A program made the position numbers and the translations under genes. The notes under the pieces were generated by a model. That model was not told where the DNA came from. It ran no database searches and saw nothing but the letters and a program-made list of their open reading frames with translations. Below, one piece after another: positions 1 through 12,313 of a DNA stretch of 64,000 nucleotides (its first letter is position 1; each line of letters starts with the position of its first letter). Source of the stretch: Sphaerosporella brunnea (lineage: Eukaryota > Ascomycota > Pezizomycetes > Pezizales > Pyronemataceae); assembly GCA_008704415.1 (NCBI GenBank), contig VXIS01000237.1, forward strand, positions 1 through 64,000, written 5' to 3'.

Positions 1-212
1 TTCAGGTTGTGCGTGCAGGGAGGATATCGGTCCTCCATGGAGGGCGGTACTGGTAGAATCGAGCTGCCTTCGTACATCGTTTTGAAGAGTTGCAATATTG
101 AACGTCTTAGACAATTTGCTATAAATAATTTTTTTTTCTTTTTTTTCAGGTAGATGAGACCAATGCTCCAGCGCAGGTCTACCGCACCAAATGAATAGTG
201 TACCAGATGTCT

Positions 213-327
213 ATTACTAAGGCACCTCATGACCTGGTCTGTGCACGGTTGACAACTGATTTTGGCTGTGGCGCGGTTGTCAACCGGCTGCAAGGTTGCC
301 AACCTACGGGTTTCCCACCCAGCTCTA
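213..327. mobile_element. end of a hAT-type MITE, same family as the ValRS insertion
   Basis: About 115 bp here match, with scattered differences, the inner end of the 526-bp element at 34985-35510. Both have repeated GGTTGNCAAC-type motifs, then CCTACGGGTTTCCCACCC and the terminus AGCTCTA. The terminus lies at 321-327. If this copy is full size, its other end lies before base 1, so only part is visible. Small ORFs across it (198-404) are by-products of the repeat and not genes. Confidence 0.7.
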
Positions 328-2185
328 CAAATTGGGGCGGTGACATGGTTGTTGACACTTGTTGTCTGTCCATCCGCCTCAAGACATGCAAAGTAGAAAT
401 CTAGAGTTACGGGAAGGGTTTTCGACCCAAACCAAAGCTTTATCGTCTGGATCCGTTTTGAAAACCCTTCCAGACCTTACGGGAAGTCATCCATTTTGTT
501 CTTTTGGCAGAGGGAGCGTTGGACAGCCTTGTTGAGCGTCCAGCCAATGACAGACGAGCTTCTATCTTTTCGGCGGATACAAAAGTTAAACCCGTTAGAA
601 GGGGGGGTGTTCTAAATTTTTTATCTCGAAAGATAGAACGTCAGGGTAAGGGTTAAATTTTCCAAACTCTGCTAAAAATAGTATCACTTTTGAAAAACTT
701 AGAACGACTCCACGTTCTAAATTTTATGGGAAGTCACCCATTGGATGACTTCCCACAAGGTCTGGGAGGATTTTCAACACATCCAGACAATAAAGCTGTG
801 GTTTGCCAATTGCTTTGCTTCTTCTAAACATTTAGAAATTTCGATCGTCTGGGACACCCCCCTCCCCCCCTTTCCAGACGAGCAGTCTAGGAGGCCTACT
901 TCTAAACCGTTTAGAAGCGAAAACCATCGAAACACCCCTGTAAGCCGGTTTAGAAAGCCTTCTAGACCTCGCGGGAAGTCATCCATTGATGTTGCAAATC
1001 TATTGCTGGTAAACAGTTACCCCTGATCGTTGTAAACCTATCTTTGGCGTTGAACCTCAGGATCGTGTATAAATGAAAAATTTACAGATAGGACCGAATT
1101 ATGGGGCCGAATAACCAAAAACGAGGTCAATTTTGTCCGAACACCGATAGGTAGAGTACTGGTCGCAAACCTTATCATAAGCTCTGTAATTACGCTCGTA
1201 AAGAAAACGAGCCGACCCCTAGTTCCGATCGAGTGCACAGCTCACGTTGTCGATTTGGTCGATAGACCAAGCGAAGAAGGAATACCCAAGGGAACAATAC
1301 CCAAGGGAACATGGTCCTACTTCCTTGAGCCAGCCACCGTTTCGCCCAACTGCTTTCCTTTCACAAAGAAGTCAACTCGCACCTGAAGTATCGTCGCACT
1401 GTATGGTGCGTTTTCCGCCAGTTACTTTGTGCAAACAACGATGCTTCGACGGACGGTGCAGGCCAACCTCCGGTCTTGAGCCTTGAGAAGAGTACCGTAG
1501 AAACTCTTATGTACTCTAGTACAGCGCAGTGGCGCAGTGGCGCAGTGACTGTGCCACTGTTTCTAAGGTAGACAAGAACAACGCCAACGCCACAAAGCAG
1601 AGCCCCTTAACAGTCGCCGTGATATTTATCAGGGCAGGTGATACGCTCTACGTATCTATAGTAGATGTCACGCGAAAACGAATGCTCCTACCTCAAACAC
1701 CTCAAACGGAGTGAGAGGGGACGGAATACAATGTTAGGGCCCCCGCAGCGTTAATACTGCCAAATTTCCCAACAACACACTAAAGTCTTACAATGAAGGG
1801 TCCATTGGCCCATCGCCTTCATTTTGTAGTCGCTAGACACACAATTAGTGTGATACACTTCGGGGAATAGCGACGTTACCAATGTTACACTGTGACCCCG
1901 GGAGAGTAGTTATATCTTATCTGATCATAGCCTGTCGGATCTACTCTACCTAACACTCTGCACCGTGTGTCGCTTGTATCCCGCTCGCTTGCCCTACTGT
2001 AAGACCACTTTGGCGCTTCGCTCTGCACCTCGAACGTCCCCCACCATTGCCTATCCGAACACATAACACATATCTCCACCCTCCCCCCCCCCTTTCGGTG
2101 CGCGAATTCACATCGAGGATCGTAGCCTCCGCGGAAGCCGTATTGTGACACGCCGTGCTGTGGAGCAAATTTCCAACTCTTCGCC
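328..2185. other. intergenic region with degenerate palindromic repeats
   Basis: No gene is supported. Between about 410 and 1020 a degenerate repeat recurs: GGGAAGTCATCCATT lies at 481-495 and 972-986, and a palindromic version GGGAAGTCACCCATT...GATGACTTCCC lies at 728-754. CCAGACCT-like and TTCTAAA-like motifs flank these. A short tandem of GCGCAGTG units lies near 1524-1550. The last few hundred bases before 2186 should hold the promoter of the acyltransferase gene, but no clear TATA box or factor site stands out. Confidence 0.6.
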
Positions 2186-4562
2186 ATGCCGGAGAAAAAG
2201 GATTTCGCACCTATGGTGCCTTGGTCCTATGATTTGATTATTTGGTCATTCTCTCGTGAGTCCTAGTCCCAGCGAGCATAGTTATCAGCGCAGGAGTCTG
2301 ACGGTCCTGGATTTGGGTAATCAGTTCTCGTCGACCTTTTCTTCCGTGAAGTTCACCCCCGAGGAGCGTTCAGGATCCCTCGGAGAGGGTCTGTAATATT
2401 TGTTGCTGCCCCTCATGCGAATCAGGTCGGTATACTTCTTTACTACTATTCTTATGCTGGTCTGTCGGTAGCATGCTGAAAGCGTGATTATGCGACAGTT
2501 TGTTGACCCACTCATCCTGATGCGCGCTGTGCGGCTCGAAGCCCGCCGCCGTCTCGCGATCCTGGTCGCCGAAAAGTCCATGCGCCGAAAGTTCATCGGA
2601 TGGCTGTCGCGCCGGGTTGGAGCAGTGCCAGTCGCCAGGGCTCAAGATATGACGTCGCCGGGAACCGGTCGTATCTACCTGCCAGATCCGCAGCAGACGT
2701 TGAAGATCCGAGGCGCCGGGACCAAATTCACGGAGGAGTGCATGGTTGGAGGATTGCTGGTTCTACCGTCGGTCGGAGGCCGGAGCGCTGCCAGCTCAGA
2801 GATTGCGGAAATCCTTAGTGATGAGGAGATTGTTCTGAAGAAGGAATTCAAGGCGTCAACAGCTTTGCAACAGTTGACGGCTGAGACGGCGCAAGGCAAA
2901 GGAACCACGTTCAAAAGGGCGCCCAAGGTGGATCAGACCATGGTGTATGATGCGGTGTTTGAACGACTGAACTCAGGCGGTTGCGTGGGAATCTTCCCGG
3001 AAGGCGGCAGTCATGATCGAACAGAATTGTTGCCGTTGAAGGCAGGAGTTGCTATTATGGCACTTGGCGCCCTCGCAGCGAATCCTGATTGCGATTTGAA
3101 GATTGTACCTGTCGGAATGAACTACTTCCATGCGCACAAATTCAGATCCAGGGCTGTGGTCGAGTTCGGCAATCCCATCGAGGTACCCAAGGAGTTGGTT
3201 GACATGTATCGTGGCGGTGAGAAGAGAGAAGCTGTCAGAGCTTTGCTCGAACTCATCTGCAATGGATTGATGGCTGTGACAGTCACATCTCCAGACTATG
3301 ACACATTGATGGTACGTGGTCCTTGCAGTTTGGTTTTGGACACACCACCATACTTACAAATTCCATAGGTCATCCAGGCTGCGAGGAGGCTATACAAGCC
3401 CTCTCAAAAGAAGCTCCCGCTTCCAGCAGTAGTTGAATTGAACCGCCGTCTGGTCACGGGCTATACTCACTTCAAGGACGATCCTCGCATTATCAACCTG
3501 CGCGCCTCTGTCTCTGAATACAATCGCCAACTACGCTTGCTTGGCCTCCGTGACCATCAAGTCGAGTACGCCAAATTTTCAATCTTCAAGGTTGTTTGGA
3601 CGCTCGTGTACCGCACCGCGAAACTGTTTGTACTCGGTGCCGCGGCACTGCCTGGATTTATATTATTCCTTCCGGTCTTCATTGCCACTAAAGTCATCTC
3701 AATCCGCAAAGCAAAGGAGGCGCTGAAAGGCTCAACTGTCAAAATCCAGGGCCGAGATGTAATGGCCACTTGGAAATTGCTTGTGGCTCTCGCGTTCGCT
3801 CCAGTTTGCTACAACTTTTATGTTGTTCTGTTCTGTTGGTGGACGGCCAAGCACCGATTCTATGGGCTGATGCCTGACTGGATGCCTATCATCGGCGTTG
3901 CCATTGTCGGCTGGATACTATTCCCCACCATCACGTTCGCTGCTCTGCGGTTCGGCGAGATCGGGATGGATATCGCAAAGTCGCTCCGCCCGCTGTTTCT
4001 CTCCCTCAACCCGACCAGTGCCAACACTCTTGTCAAGCTCCGAGAGAAGCGAGCTCAACTTTCTGCCGATGTGACGGAAGTGATCAATGCGTTAGGCCCA
4101 GAACTGTTCCCCGATTTCGAAGCCGGTAGAATCGTTGCCGATCCGTTCGCAAGTCCGTCGTCCGATAATTTTTCAGCAATCAGCTTCCAGCGGAGAGGTT
4201 CCGATGTTTCATCGGAGGGTGGACACCATGACGGACCGGTCAAGCATAATATCCCGCGCAGTGAGTCGTTCGCGAATTTGGGCAGTATTGGGCTGTTCGC
4301 CAGCCGTCCGGTGTCGCGCGCTCGTTCCCGCAGCAATAGCGGGGGGTTCTCGATCCGTGCACTCAGCGGCATGGAAGGTATATCTACGCAGGCAGGCTTT
4401 GAAACGGTAACTAAGAAGATCGCGGCGGCTATGAAGGAAAGGAGGAGGAGAAGGGTCTCTGAGGAGGGCAAAGACTGGGAAGAGGAGGCGGTAGAGGTCG
4501 AGGGACATCATAGCAGCGGCGGTGAAGAGGCCGACGAAGAAGAAGAAAAGAAAAACATCTGA
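2186..4562 (+). CDS. SCT1/GPT2: glycerol-3-phosphate / DHAP O-acyltransferase (Gpt2/Sct1 type)
   Basis: Catalyses the first acylation of glycerolipid synthesis (glycerol-3-phosphate or DHAP to the 1-acyl product) at the ER membrane. I infer four exons: 2186-2255, 2325-2425, 2499-3311 and 3369-4562, giving about 725 residues. The 2426-2498 intron matters because the upstream exon ends in VAAPHANQ and the next begins FVDPLILM, which restores the acyltransferase block I His. Block III is FPEGGSHDRTELLPLKAG, followed by IVPVGMNYFHAHKFRSRAVV. After the catalytic half comes NRRLVTGYTHFKDDPR, then four likely membrane segments in roughly the 480-620 residue range. The tail is Ser-rich and then acidic and Lys-rich. 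The start at 2186 leads into a hydrophobic stretch joining WSFS to LLVDLFFREVHPRG, as expected for the family. The family is clear; which of the two yeast paralogues it resembles more is not. Confidence 0.93.
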
Positions 4563-6107
4563 GCTTTGCTCTGCAGTGCGCCTCAAATTTTCCTTTGGTT
4601 CTTTTTTTGTATTTTACTTTTTTTATTTTTTATTCGGTCACTGGAAAATGGGTTTTTTGGTGTTGGGTGGAAAACGTCGGTGGTGGTGGTGTTTCACCGT
4701 GTTTGAATTACAAGTAGCTGCACCAGGTTATGGTTAATAATATTCTAGTTTCTCTTGCTGTTGACTCGAGATGATGTGTCGCTATTGGCTGGAGAGCGAG
4801 TTGTTACATGAAGTATGCACACACTCTCACTCGCTAATCCGAGAGCAGGAATTGGACGACTTCTCGAGAGTGGTGGGCTTTCCAGTAATGGATGGGTTCG
4901 GTCCCAGACCCCAAAAAGCGCTTGGGCCGGAAAAAAGTCTTGCAGGTTGGAAATTTTTCTTCCCGCGGTTTCCATATTACACTGACAAGATAGAATCTGG
5001 GCATCGACATGGTTGCTGATACAGCAGTATTACTAAGATTTTTTCTCTTTTTTCTGGAGGCACGAGGAGGTACCTCGCAGCTTGTCAAACAACCCGCTTT
5101 TGTGCTAGCGGGAATCGCGCTCGACGTCATTGGAGAAGCGGGGTTGAGGGGTTCTAGACATCCCACTTTTTTTTTTTGTTTTGTTTTGTTTTTTCTGTTG
5201 CGGCACCAGCAAATTCCGGCGCGGATAAATATAAAGAATTGGCCACTCACTCCAGCATCTCCTTCTGCTGATGCTAGCTGCTGGTTTGGATTTTACACAC
5301 TGCGCCGACGGGGGGGGGGGGCCAAGGACGGCGAACCCGGGGACAGTGTCAGGCAAGCCGGCGTGACGCGATTCAATTGTTTCGCGGATGCTTGCAGCCA
5401 ACATCCTTATCACGGACGCCGAGGAGGAGGACGGCAGGGGTGGACAGGCTTCTACATATTCAGCCCCAGGAGATGGATAGCCAGGCGGTCGAGCATGTGG
5501 GACTTCTTCTGCGTCTTCTTTGCTTCTAGGTGATGTTGGTTGGTGGGTTGGTTGGTTGAGTGGTGATTGATTGAGTGATTGACCGACTATCCCGGTGAAA
5601 ATGCCATCGGTTTAATCGCGCGCGCTCACCTTCCATCCATCTTACGTATCTGAAAAGCATGCCCCTCCCTGGCTCGGCCTGGGTGGTGCCCCTCATCGCG
5701 CTGCCCCCACCATCAGGCCCGCATGCAACGAACGGTCGGTACTCTGCTCACTCTTGCACAGAGACATACTTCCTTCATTCATGCTGCCATCTCCGAACCG
5801 GGAACTCTCGACTGTCCACTTTGCCGCGTTGCTAGTACTTAACTCTATCCGGCTCGACTCGATCAATCAATCGATAGAATTCCACCGCCCCTCCGCTTGC
5901 TGACTCCTTCTGCGGCCTTCTCCAGCTAGTTAGCACCATCACGCCTTCCACCACCACTGCCACCACCACCACCACCACCACTACCACTACCGCTGCACAT
6001 CCCCCTGCTGTCTGCTCAGATAAATTGTGAGCTTTTCAGAAGCCCCTCCCTCCCCCCCTCTTCCCTTTACTCTTTGTTTACCTCTAGAACAGCAAACCCC
6101 ACGCAAC
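4563..6107. other. intergenic region; 3' UTR of the acyltransferase gene and enolase promoter
   Basis: No gene is supported. T-rich runs lie at 4595-4635 and 5168-5205, and a G run at 5311-5320. The 500 bases before enolase are rich in C/T, including a CAC/ACC-type repeat near 5950-5995 and CCCTCCCTCCCC near 6045. Such pyrimidine-rich leaders are usual upstream of strongly expressed fungal genes. The 174-codon ORF at 5009-5533 crosses homopolymer runs and looks random. Confidence 0.6.
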
Positions 6108-7928
<1,821 letters not shown>

Positions 7929-8842
7929 TTTTTTTCTTTTATAATGGGTTAGGTTTTTTTCCCTGGTGGAAATATGGATAGGGCGTTTACATGTGGCATA
8001 ATCTGAATGAAAAAAATGCGATGTTCCCCTAGAATAGTGGTTCTTTGAGCGTTCTTATTTGAGTGGCGGATTCGGTGAGGCGGAGAAGATCGTCCGGGAA
8101 CTGTGATGGAGTCACTGATAATCACTAACTAACGGTGAACGTTGGGGAAGCGGACTAAACAACAATTGAAGCCAACCACAAAGAAAGCGTTGGTTAAACT
8201 CATAGGCCGGCAAGAGAAAAACCAAGGCAGTTTCACCAACCCGTTGGTGGCTGGGAATTTGTGGTGATATCGAGAGGTCGGTATAGAAACTTCGGGCATT
8301 TACTCAATTATACCCCTCGCTCGCGTCTTACACCTGCTGACGTCGTATGAATCGGGGCTCGGGAACAGTCATAGCGTATCACTCGTGGACAGAACTTCGA
8401 GATCATCCAGTCCTGTGGATAGGTGGATACTGATTTACACGTATCCTATGTACAACGCTCCTCGGTAAAACATAACAGTCTAACCAATAACTGATCTACA
8501 AAGGAAATCAAACGTTCCCTTCCCGGTCTGAAGTATGAAAGAGAGCAAAGGCTGATGGCGACTGCACTGCTGAAAACTTCGGGTTTACCGACATCCGCGA
8601 TCTGCCTGACATGGCCGTACGCTGGAAACCAATATCCATCCAAAACTGTTTTGCTCGTTACGGTGGCCATCCAGATCGCTTTACCGAGTATCACTCGGTG
8701 CCAACCCACGAAAAAAACGGACGGACGGACAGTGACGTACTTCGCAACAAAGCGCATTTGCCCCCCCCCCTAAAAGCGGGTGGACAAAAACCCTGAACCT
8801 TATTTCCCCTCCAACCTCCAGTCAACCAAACTCGCAAGCACC
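7929..8842. other. intergenic region downstream of enolase
   Basis: This holds the enolase 3' UTR, with a T-rich stretch right after the stop and AATGAAAAAA near 8006, followed by plain spacer. No gene, tRNA or repeat is recognised. A C run lies at 8761-8770, just before the F-box-like ORF. Confidence 0.55.
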
Positions 8843-9337
8843 ATGTTACCAGCCGACCTCCTCCTCAGTATCGCCTCCTCCCACGTGCTGGCACCTCCCG
8901 ACCTGTGCTGCCTCAACCGCGTCAACAAGTGGTTCCACGCAGCGACGCTGCCGCTGCTGTACAAAGACCTCACGCTGAGCATTCTCTCAGCGCACCGCGC
9001 GGCTACGGTGGCCTGCCTGGATGCGCTCGCGGCGAACCCGGCCCGCGCGGCGCTCGTGCACTCGCTTACGCTTGAGGCGCTGCCGGCGGCGGGCGGCGAC
9101 GACGACCAGGGCCAGGACTGGTCGGTCGACGTGGAGCCGGAGCTGGATCGGCGGCTGGCTGGGGCGATACGGCGGATGGTAAGGCTGCGGAGGTTCCACT
9201 GGGTCGTCCCCGCCGGCATTCCCGGGGAACACACGATCGCTGCGCTGTGGGAGCGGCGCGAGTCGCTGTGGTGCGGTCTGGTCGGCGAGTATAGGGATAG
9301 CCAGAGCTGGACTATCAGGAGGCTTGTTACCGGGTGA
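8843..9337 (+). CDS. small F-box-like protein (hypothetical)
   Basis: A single-exon ORF of 164 codons starting MLPADLLLSIASSHVLA. An F-box-like pattern fills about residues 1-45: PADLLLSIASS, PPDLCCLNRVNKWFHAATLPLLYKDLTL. F-box proteins usually bind Skp1 and recruit substrates to SCF ubiquitin ligases, but here only the N-terminal pattern supports that role. The rest is Leu/Arg/Ala-rich with no recognised substrate domain. It is much shorter than most F-box proteins and stops at RRLVTG, so it may be a remnant, or an intron may have been missed. The 239-codon ORF on the other strand (8800-9519) is an overlap by-product of GC-rich DNA. Confidence 0.5.
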   Translation: MLPADLLLSIASSHVLAPPDLCCLNRVNKWFHAATLPLLYKDLTLSILSAHRAATVACLDALAANPARAALVHSLTLEALPAAGGDDDQGQDWSVDVEPELDRRLAGAIRRMVRLRRFHWVVPAGIPGEHTIAALWERRESLWCGLVGEYRDSQSWTIRRLVTG

Positions 9338-9866
9338 CTAGCGAAGAGGGGGTTGCCCTTGAGGTAGCTCTGTGCGAAGGCTTTTCTGTGGAGCACATGT
9401 TGGCGGTGTTGAGGATGAAACTCCGCTGGGTGGGCGGGTGTTGAGCGTGTGTTTTTGCGCTGTAGTCTTATGGCGCTGCACGCGTACAAGAAGGTCGCTG
9501 TTATGAGTAAACATAGCACTCAGCCAGGCAAGAACTGAGGACTGAGGACTGGTGTTTTTAGGTAGCCGTCGCTTCAATCAAAACTGTCACTCGGTCGATC
9601 AGACCCTCAACCCTACATAGCACTTAACACTTAGCCCTAGGACGAACTACACCACGCTCAAGTCATAATGAAGCCCATCACCCTTATTATGATAATCGGA
9701 TAGTCGGTGCTTTTAACACTGCGAAGGATAGAATGAAATTTATAGAAAAAAAAATATAGAAAAAAAAATAGAAACACCTCACTGGTTTTTGTACGTCGGG
9801 TCCTTTTACGCTTAATGGAATGGAGCAGTTTGTGCACCCCAAACCACGATATCCTTGATCTGCCTA
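9338..9866. other. intergenic spacer left of the 423-bp MITE
   Basis: No gene is seen. An A-rich run with repeated AAAAAAAATA lies at 9747-9770. Confidence 0.5.
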
Positions 9867-10289
9867 CTCTGGAGGCCGAGCGCCAAGTTCGGGATTTTCT
9901 GATTGGCCCGCACAACAAAAAACCGCGAAAATAAAAACTCGGCCGTCAAAATTCATCGCAAATTAGAAGCTGCCACTTATAGTCAAGCCCATCGCAAAAA
10001 ACGCTATCCAGCAAGTCTTGGAGGGGTTGCTGGGCCGTCGTGATGTTGAGAGAGTTGAAACGGTGATGCTGAATATCCAGCGTCGCCACACAACGCCACA
10101 CATCAGCCTCTCACTCCCCCACCCAGCTACCCCTCCGGGACGTGCTGGATCGCGTTTTTTGCGATGGATTTGACTGCAAGTGGCAGCTTCTAGTTTACGA
10201 TGAATTTTGACGGCCGAGTTTTTATTTTCGCGGTTTTTTGTTGTGCGGGCCAATCAGAAAATCCCGAACTTGGCGCTCGGCCTCCAGAG
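9867..10289. mobile_element. 423-bp MITE, copy 1 (Tc1/mariner-like, TA target)
   Basis: Flanked by TA at 9865-9866 and 10290-10291. The two arms are inverted repeats of about 140 bp that begin CTCTGGAGGCCGAGCGCC and remain almost perfect across the AAAACCGCGAAAATAAAAAC segment. There is no transposase ORF. A second copy of exactly the same length lies at 22725-23147. The element sits between the F-box-like ORF and the 3' end of TFB2, so its right arm lies about 185 bp past the TFB2 stop. Confidence 0.92.
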
Positions 10290-10473
10290 TACATATTTCT
10301 GACTTGTGCGAGTGACTTATTGTGATGCAGTGAAGCTAATCACGAATACACAAAGCCCATGCGGAAAGCAAGACGAATCCCATAGAAACAAAAATAAGAA
10401 AAAATCACAAACACCATAACGCCATTCCCAACAGTGACTCAGCAAAAAGCAATCCTCAGAACCGCCCCAACAT

Positions 10474-12167
10474 CTACACCTTCCTCCCAACCGCCTGCTG
10501 TTCTCCACGTCTCTTCAGATAATCCACAATCTGTTCCGTCCTAGTCGCAAACATCAACCGCCGCTTCGAATCCTTCCAAGCCAGGATCCCCAGTTCTTCA
10601 GCATATCTTGCCGTATCCTGAAAGTCCCACTCGCTGGCAAAGTCCTTGAACAAGAACCCAGGCGTGGTCTTCATTCTCTCACCCTCGATCTGCCAGAGTC
10701 TAATCTGATCCACAACCGTGGGAGGGAGTATCAACACGTTCTTGCGCATGACTGGGTGTGCGTGTACCTTAAGGTAGTCGATGATCTGGTCCGCAGTGAT
10801 GCCGTTTGCGATTGCACGCTGGATGCTAGCCCGTGTGAGCTTTGCGGTGACAAGATTCGGGAACCGACTACCGAGCTTGCAGAAGAGGTCAAGGATTGCG
10901 ATCGAGAGAGGGTTGTTGGTGTAGGCGTAGACACGGTAGTTGGTTTCGATGATGATGAAGCCGGATTCGCCTGCGGCTTCTGATGGAGGAGCGACCGGTC
11001 CTGCGGCCACAAGGGCTTGCGTGAAGCTTGCAGCGGTGCTGCGGAGGCCGGTAACGTCCGAAGTAAGGGTGGTGGCTAGGCGGGTGGGATAGAAGCGATC
11101 GGGCATGCTCTTGCGCTGGTATACGACGCCGTAATCCTTGAGGTCCGCGAGGACCTTGATTTGGGTCTGAGTCAGGGTGGCGGTGCTGTAGGCCTGCCCC
11201 AGTTCTAGCGAGCCCAGCATCAGGAGGAAATGAAGGACTTCGGTTTTTTCCATTTGAAGGCTTTCGCACATCTCGAGGTACTGGATTAAAAGTGCCCAGA
11301 TCTGCGCATTGCCTTCCTGCAGGATGAAGGAGAATCCAGCTTGCGTGATTTTGGGCTGGTGCCCCCGCTCCGATTGCTTCATTAGTCCGCTGGTGATGAG
11401 GAGGATCTTGACGCCAGGGTTCGGCTGCCGCTGCCCGCTCGGCTCGACCATGTAGTGCAGTATGCAGTCGAATTGGTTCGCGGCATAGTTGTCGAGGGTT
11501 GAGATGGATACTTTTTTGCGGTCGTCGGAGGCGTCGACAGGTACGCCGAATGAGTGGTGGTCACCACTGCACTCTCAATTAGCACAACCTTCTCAAATGA
11601 AGCCTGTCCCACCAACCCACCCTCCTGTTAAAGCTAGCCGGAAGTTTTTTTTGAAGATCGGATCAATAGAAACGTTGCCCGCGCGCTCTTGCGTGATGTG
11701 CAGCCGCCGCAGTTTCGAAAATGCATCCTCGCGTTCTCTGCTACTGCGTCAGCTCCTTGTCGCCGCCTGTGCGCAGCCGCGTGGGGGATAACCTGTAGCT
11801 CTCTGTTCGAACCCAGGATTGCAGTTCTGCGAGAGGGATCGGGCGATCATTGTAGAGGAGGGTGGTGACGAAGATCTTAGCTGCCGATAGTTAGGAGACG
11901 CACAGCGATCGGGAGCTGAAGGCGACAGACCAAGGCTCGGTAGCATGCGGCGGAATATTGCCAGCGCGGTCGCCGGTTGCTGGTACAGCCGCTGGAAGGT
12001 TATCGGTGGTAGACTCTGCTCGCGTGAGAAGGCTGTGTGGCGCGCGGAAAGCTGTGGAGGGGAGGAACCTGGAGATATTCATCGAAGCTATAGAAACAGA
12101 CGGATCAGCAAACGGGAGCGAGATTTTTTGCTTTGTGAACATACCCACGTATTGTTGAGGGAGCCAT
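10474..12167 (-). CDS. TFB2: TFIIH core subunit Tfb2 (p52)
   Basis: Subunit of general transcription and repair factor TFIIH in the nucleus; it anchors and stimulates the XPB/Ssl2 helicase. Exons on the minus strand, with + coordinates: 12145-12167, 12069-12087, 11931-12015, 11793-11880, the rest down to 11621, then 10474-11566. The start is MAPSTIRG, then FDEYLQ-SLPPITFQRLYQQPATA. Later motifs are LAKIFVTTLLYNDRPIPLAE, LHITQERAGNVSIDPIFK and FRLALTGGGDHHSFGVP. Residues such as GFIIIETNYRVYAYTNNPLS and the C-terminal WDFQDTARYAEELGILAW region are typical. The intron 11567-11620 is fixed by the GGG-DHHSFGVP join. Five short introns crowd the 5' third. It neighbours a dead transposon 147 bp upstream of its start. 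Confidence 0.93.
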
Positions 12168-12313
12168 GGTTGTGAAAACAAAGATGTGGAAAAGTGTTCA
12201 GCAAGTAAACAGCTCCCGAGACACACGTGAATTCCGGGTAACTAACATCTACCGCGCACGGACCACGAGCTTAATTGTTTGCTTACATAAACAGCCTTAT
12301 TCTCTTCTCGCGT

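Noticed and set aside
2484..3368. Acyltransferase starting at 2484 without its catalytic His
   Set aside because: Adding two upstream exons (2186-2255 and 2325-2425) restores VAAPHANQ-FVDPLI, so the His is not missing.
5009..5533. 174-codon ORF in the spacer before enolase
   Set aside because: It runs through T and G homopolymers and has no protein-like composition.
8800..9519. 239-codon ORF on the minus strand opposite the F-box-like ORF
   Set aside because: No recognisable domain, and GC-rich DNA gives long open frames on both strands; the + strand F-box pattern is better support.
11800..11830. GGTTCGAA-like motif suggesting a tRNA T-arm (also looked for at 50980, 52325 and 62345)
   Set aside because: Here it codes for WVRTES in TFB2. 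No acceptor stem or A-box could be matched at any site, so I report no tRNA.
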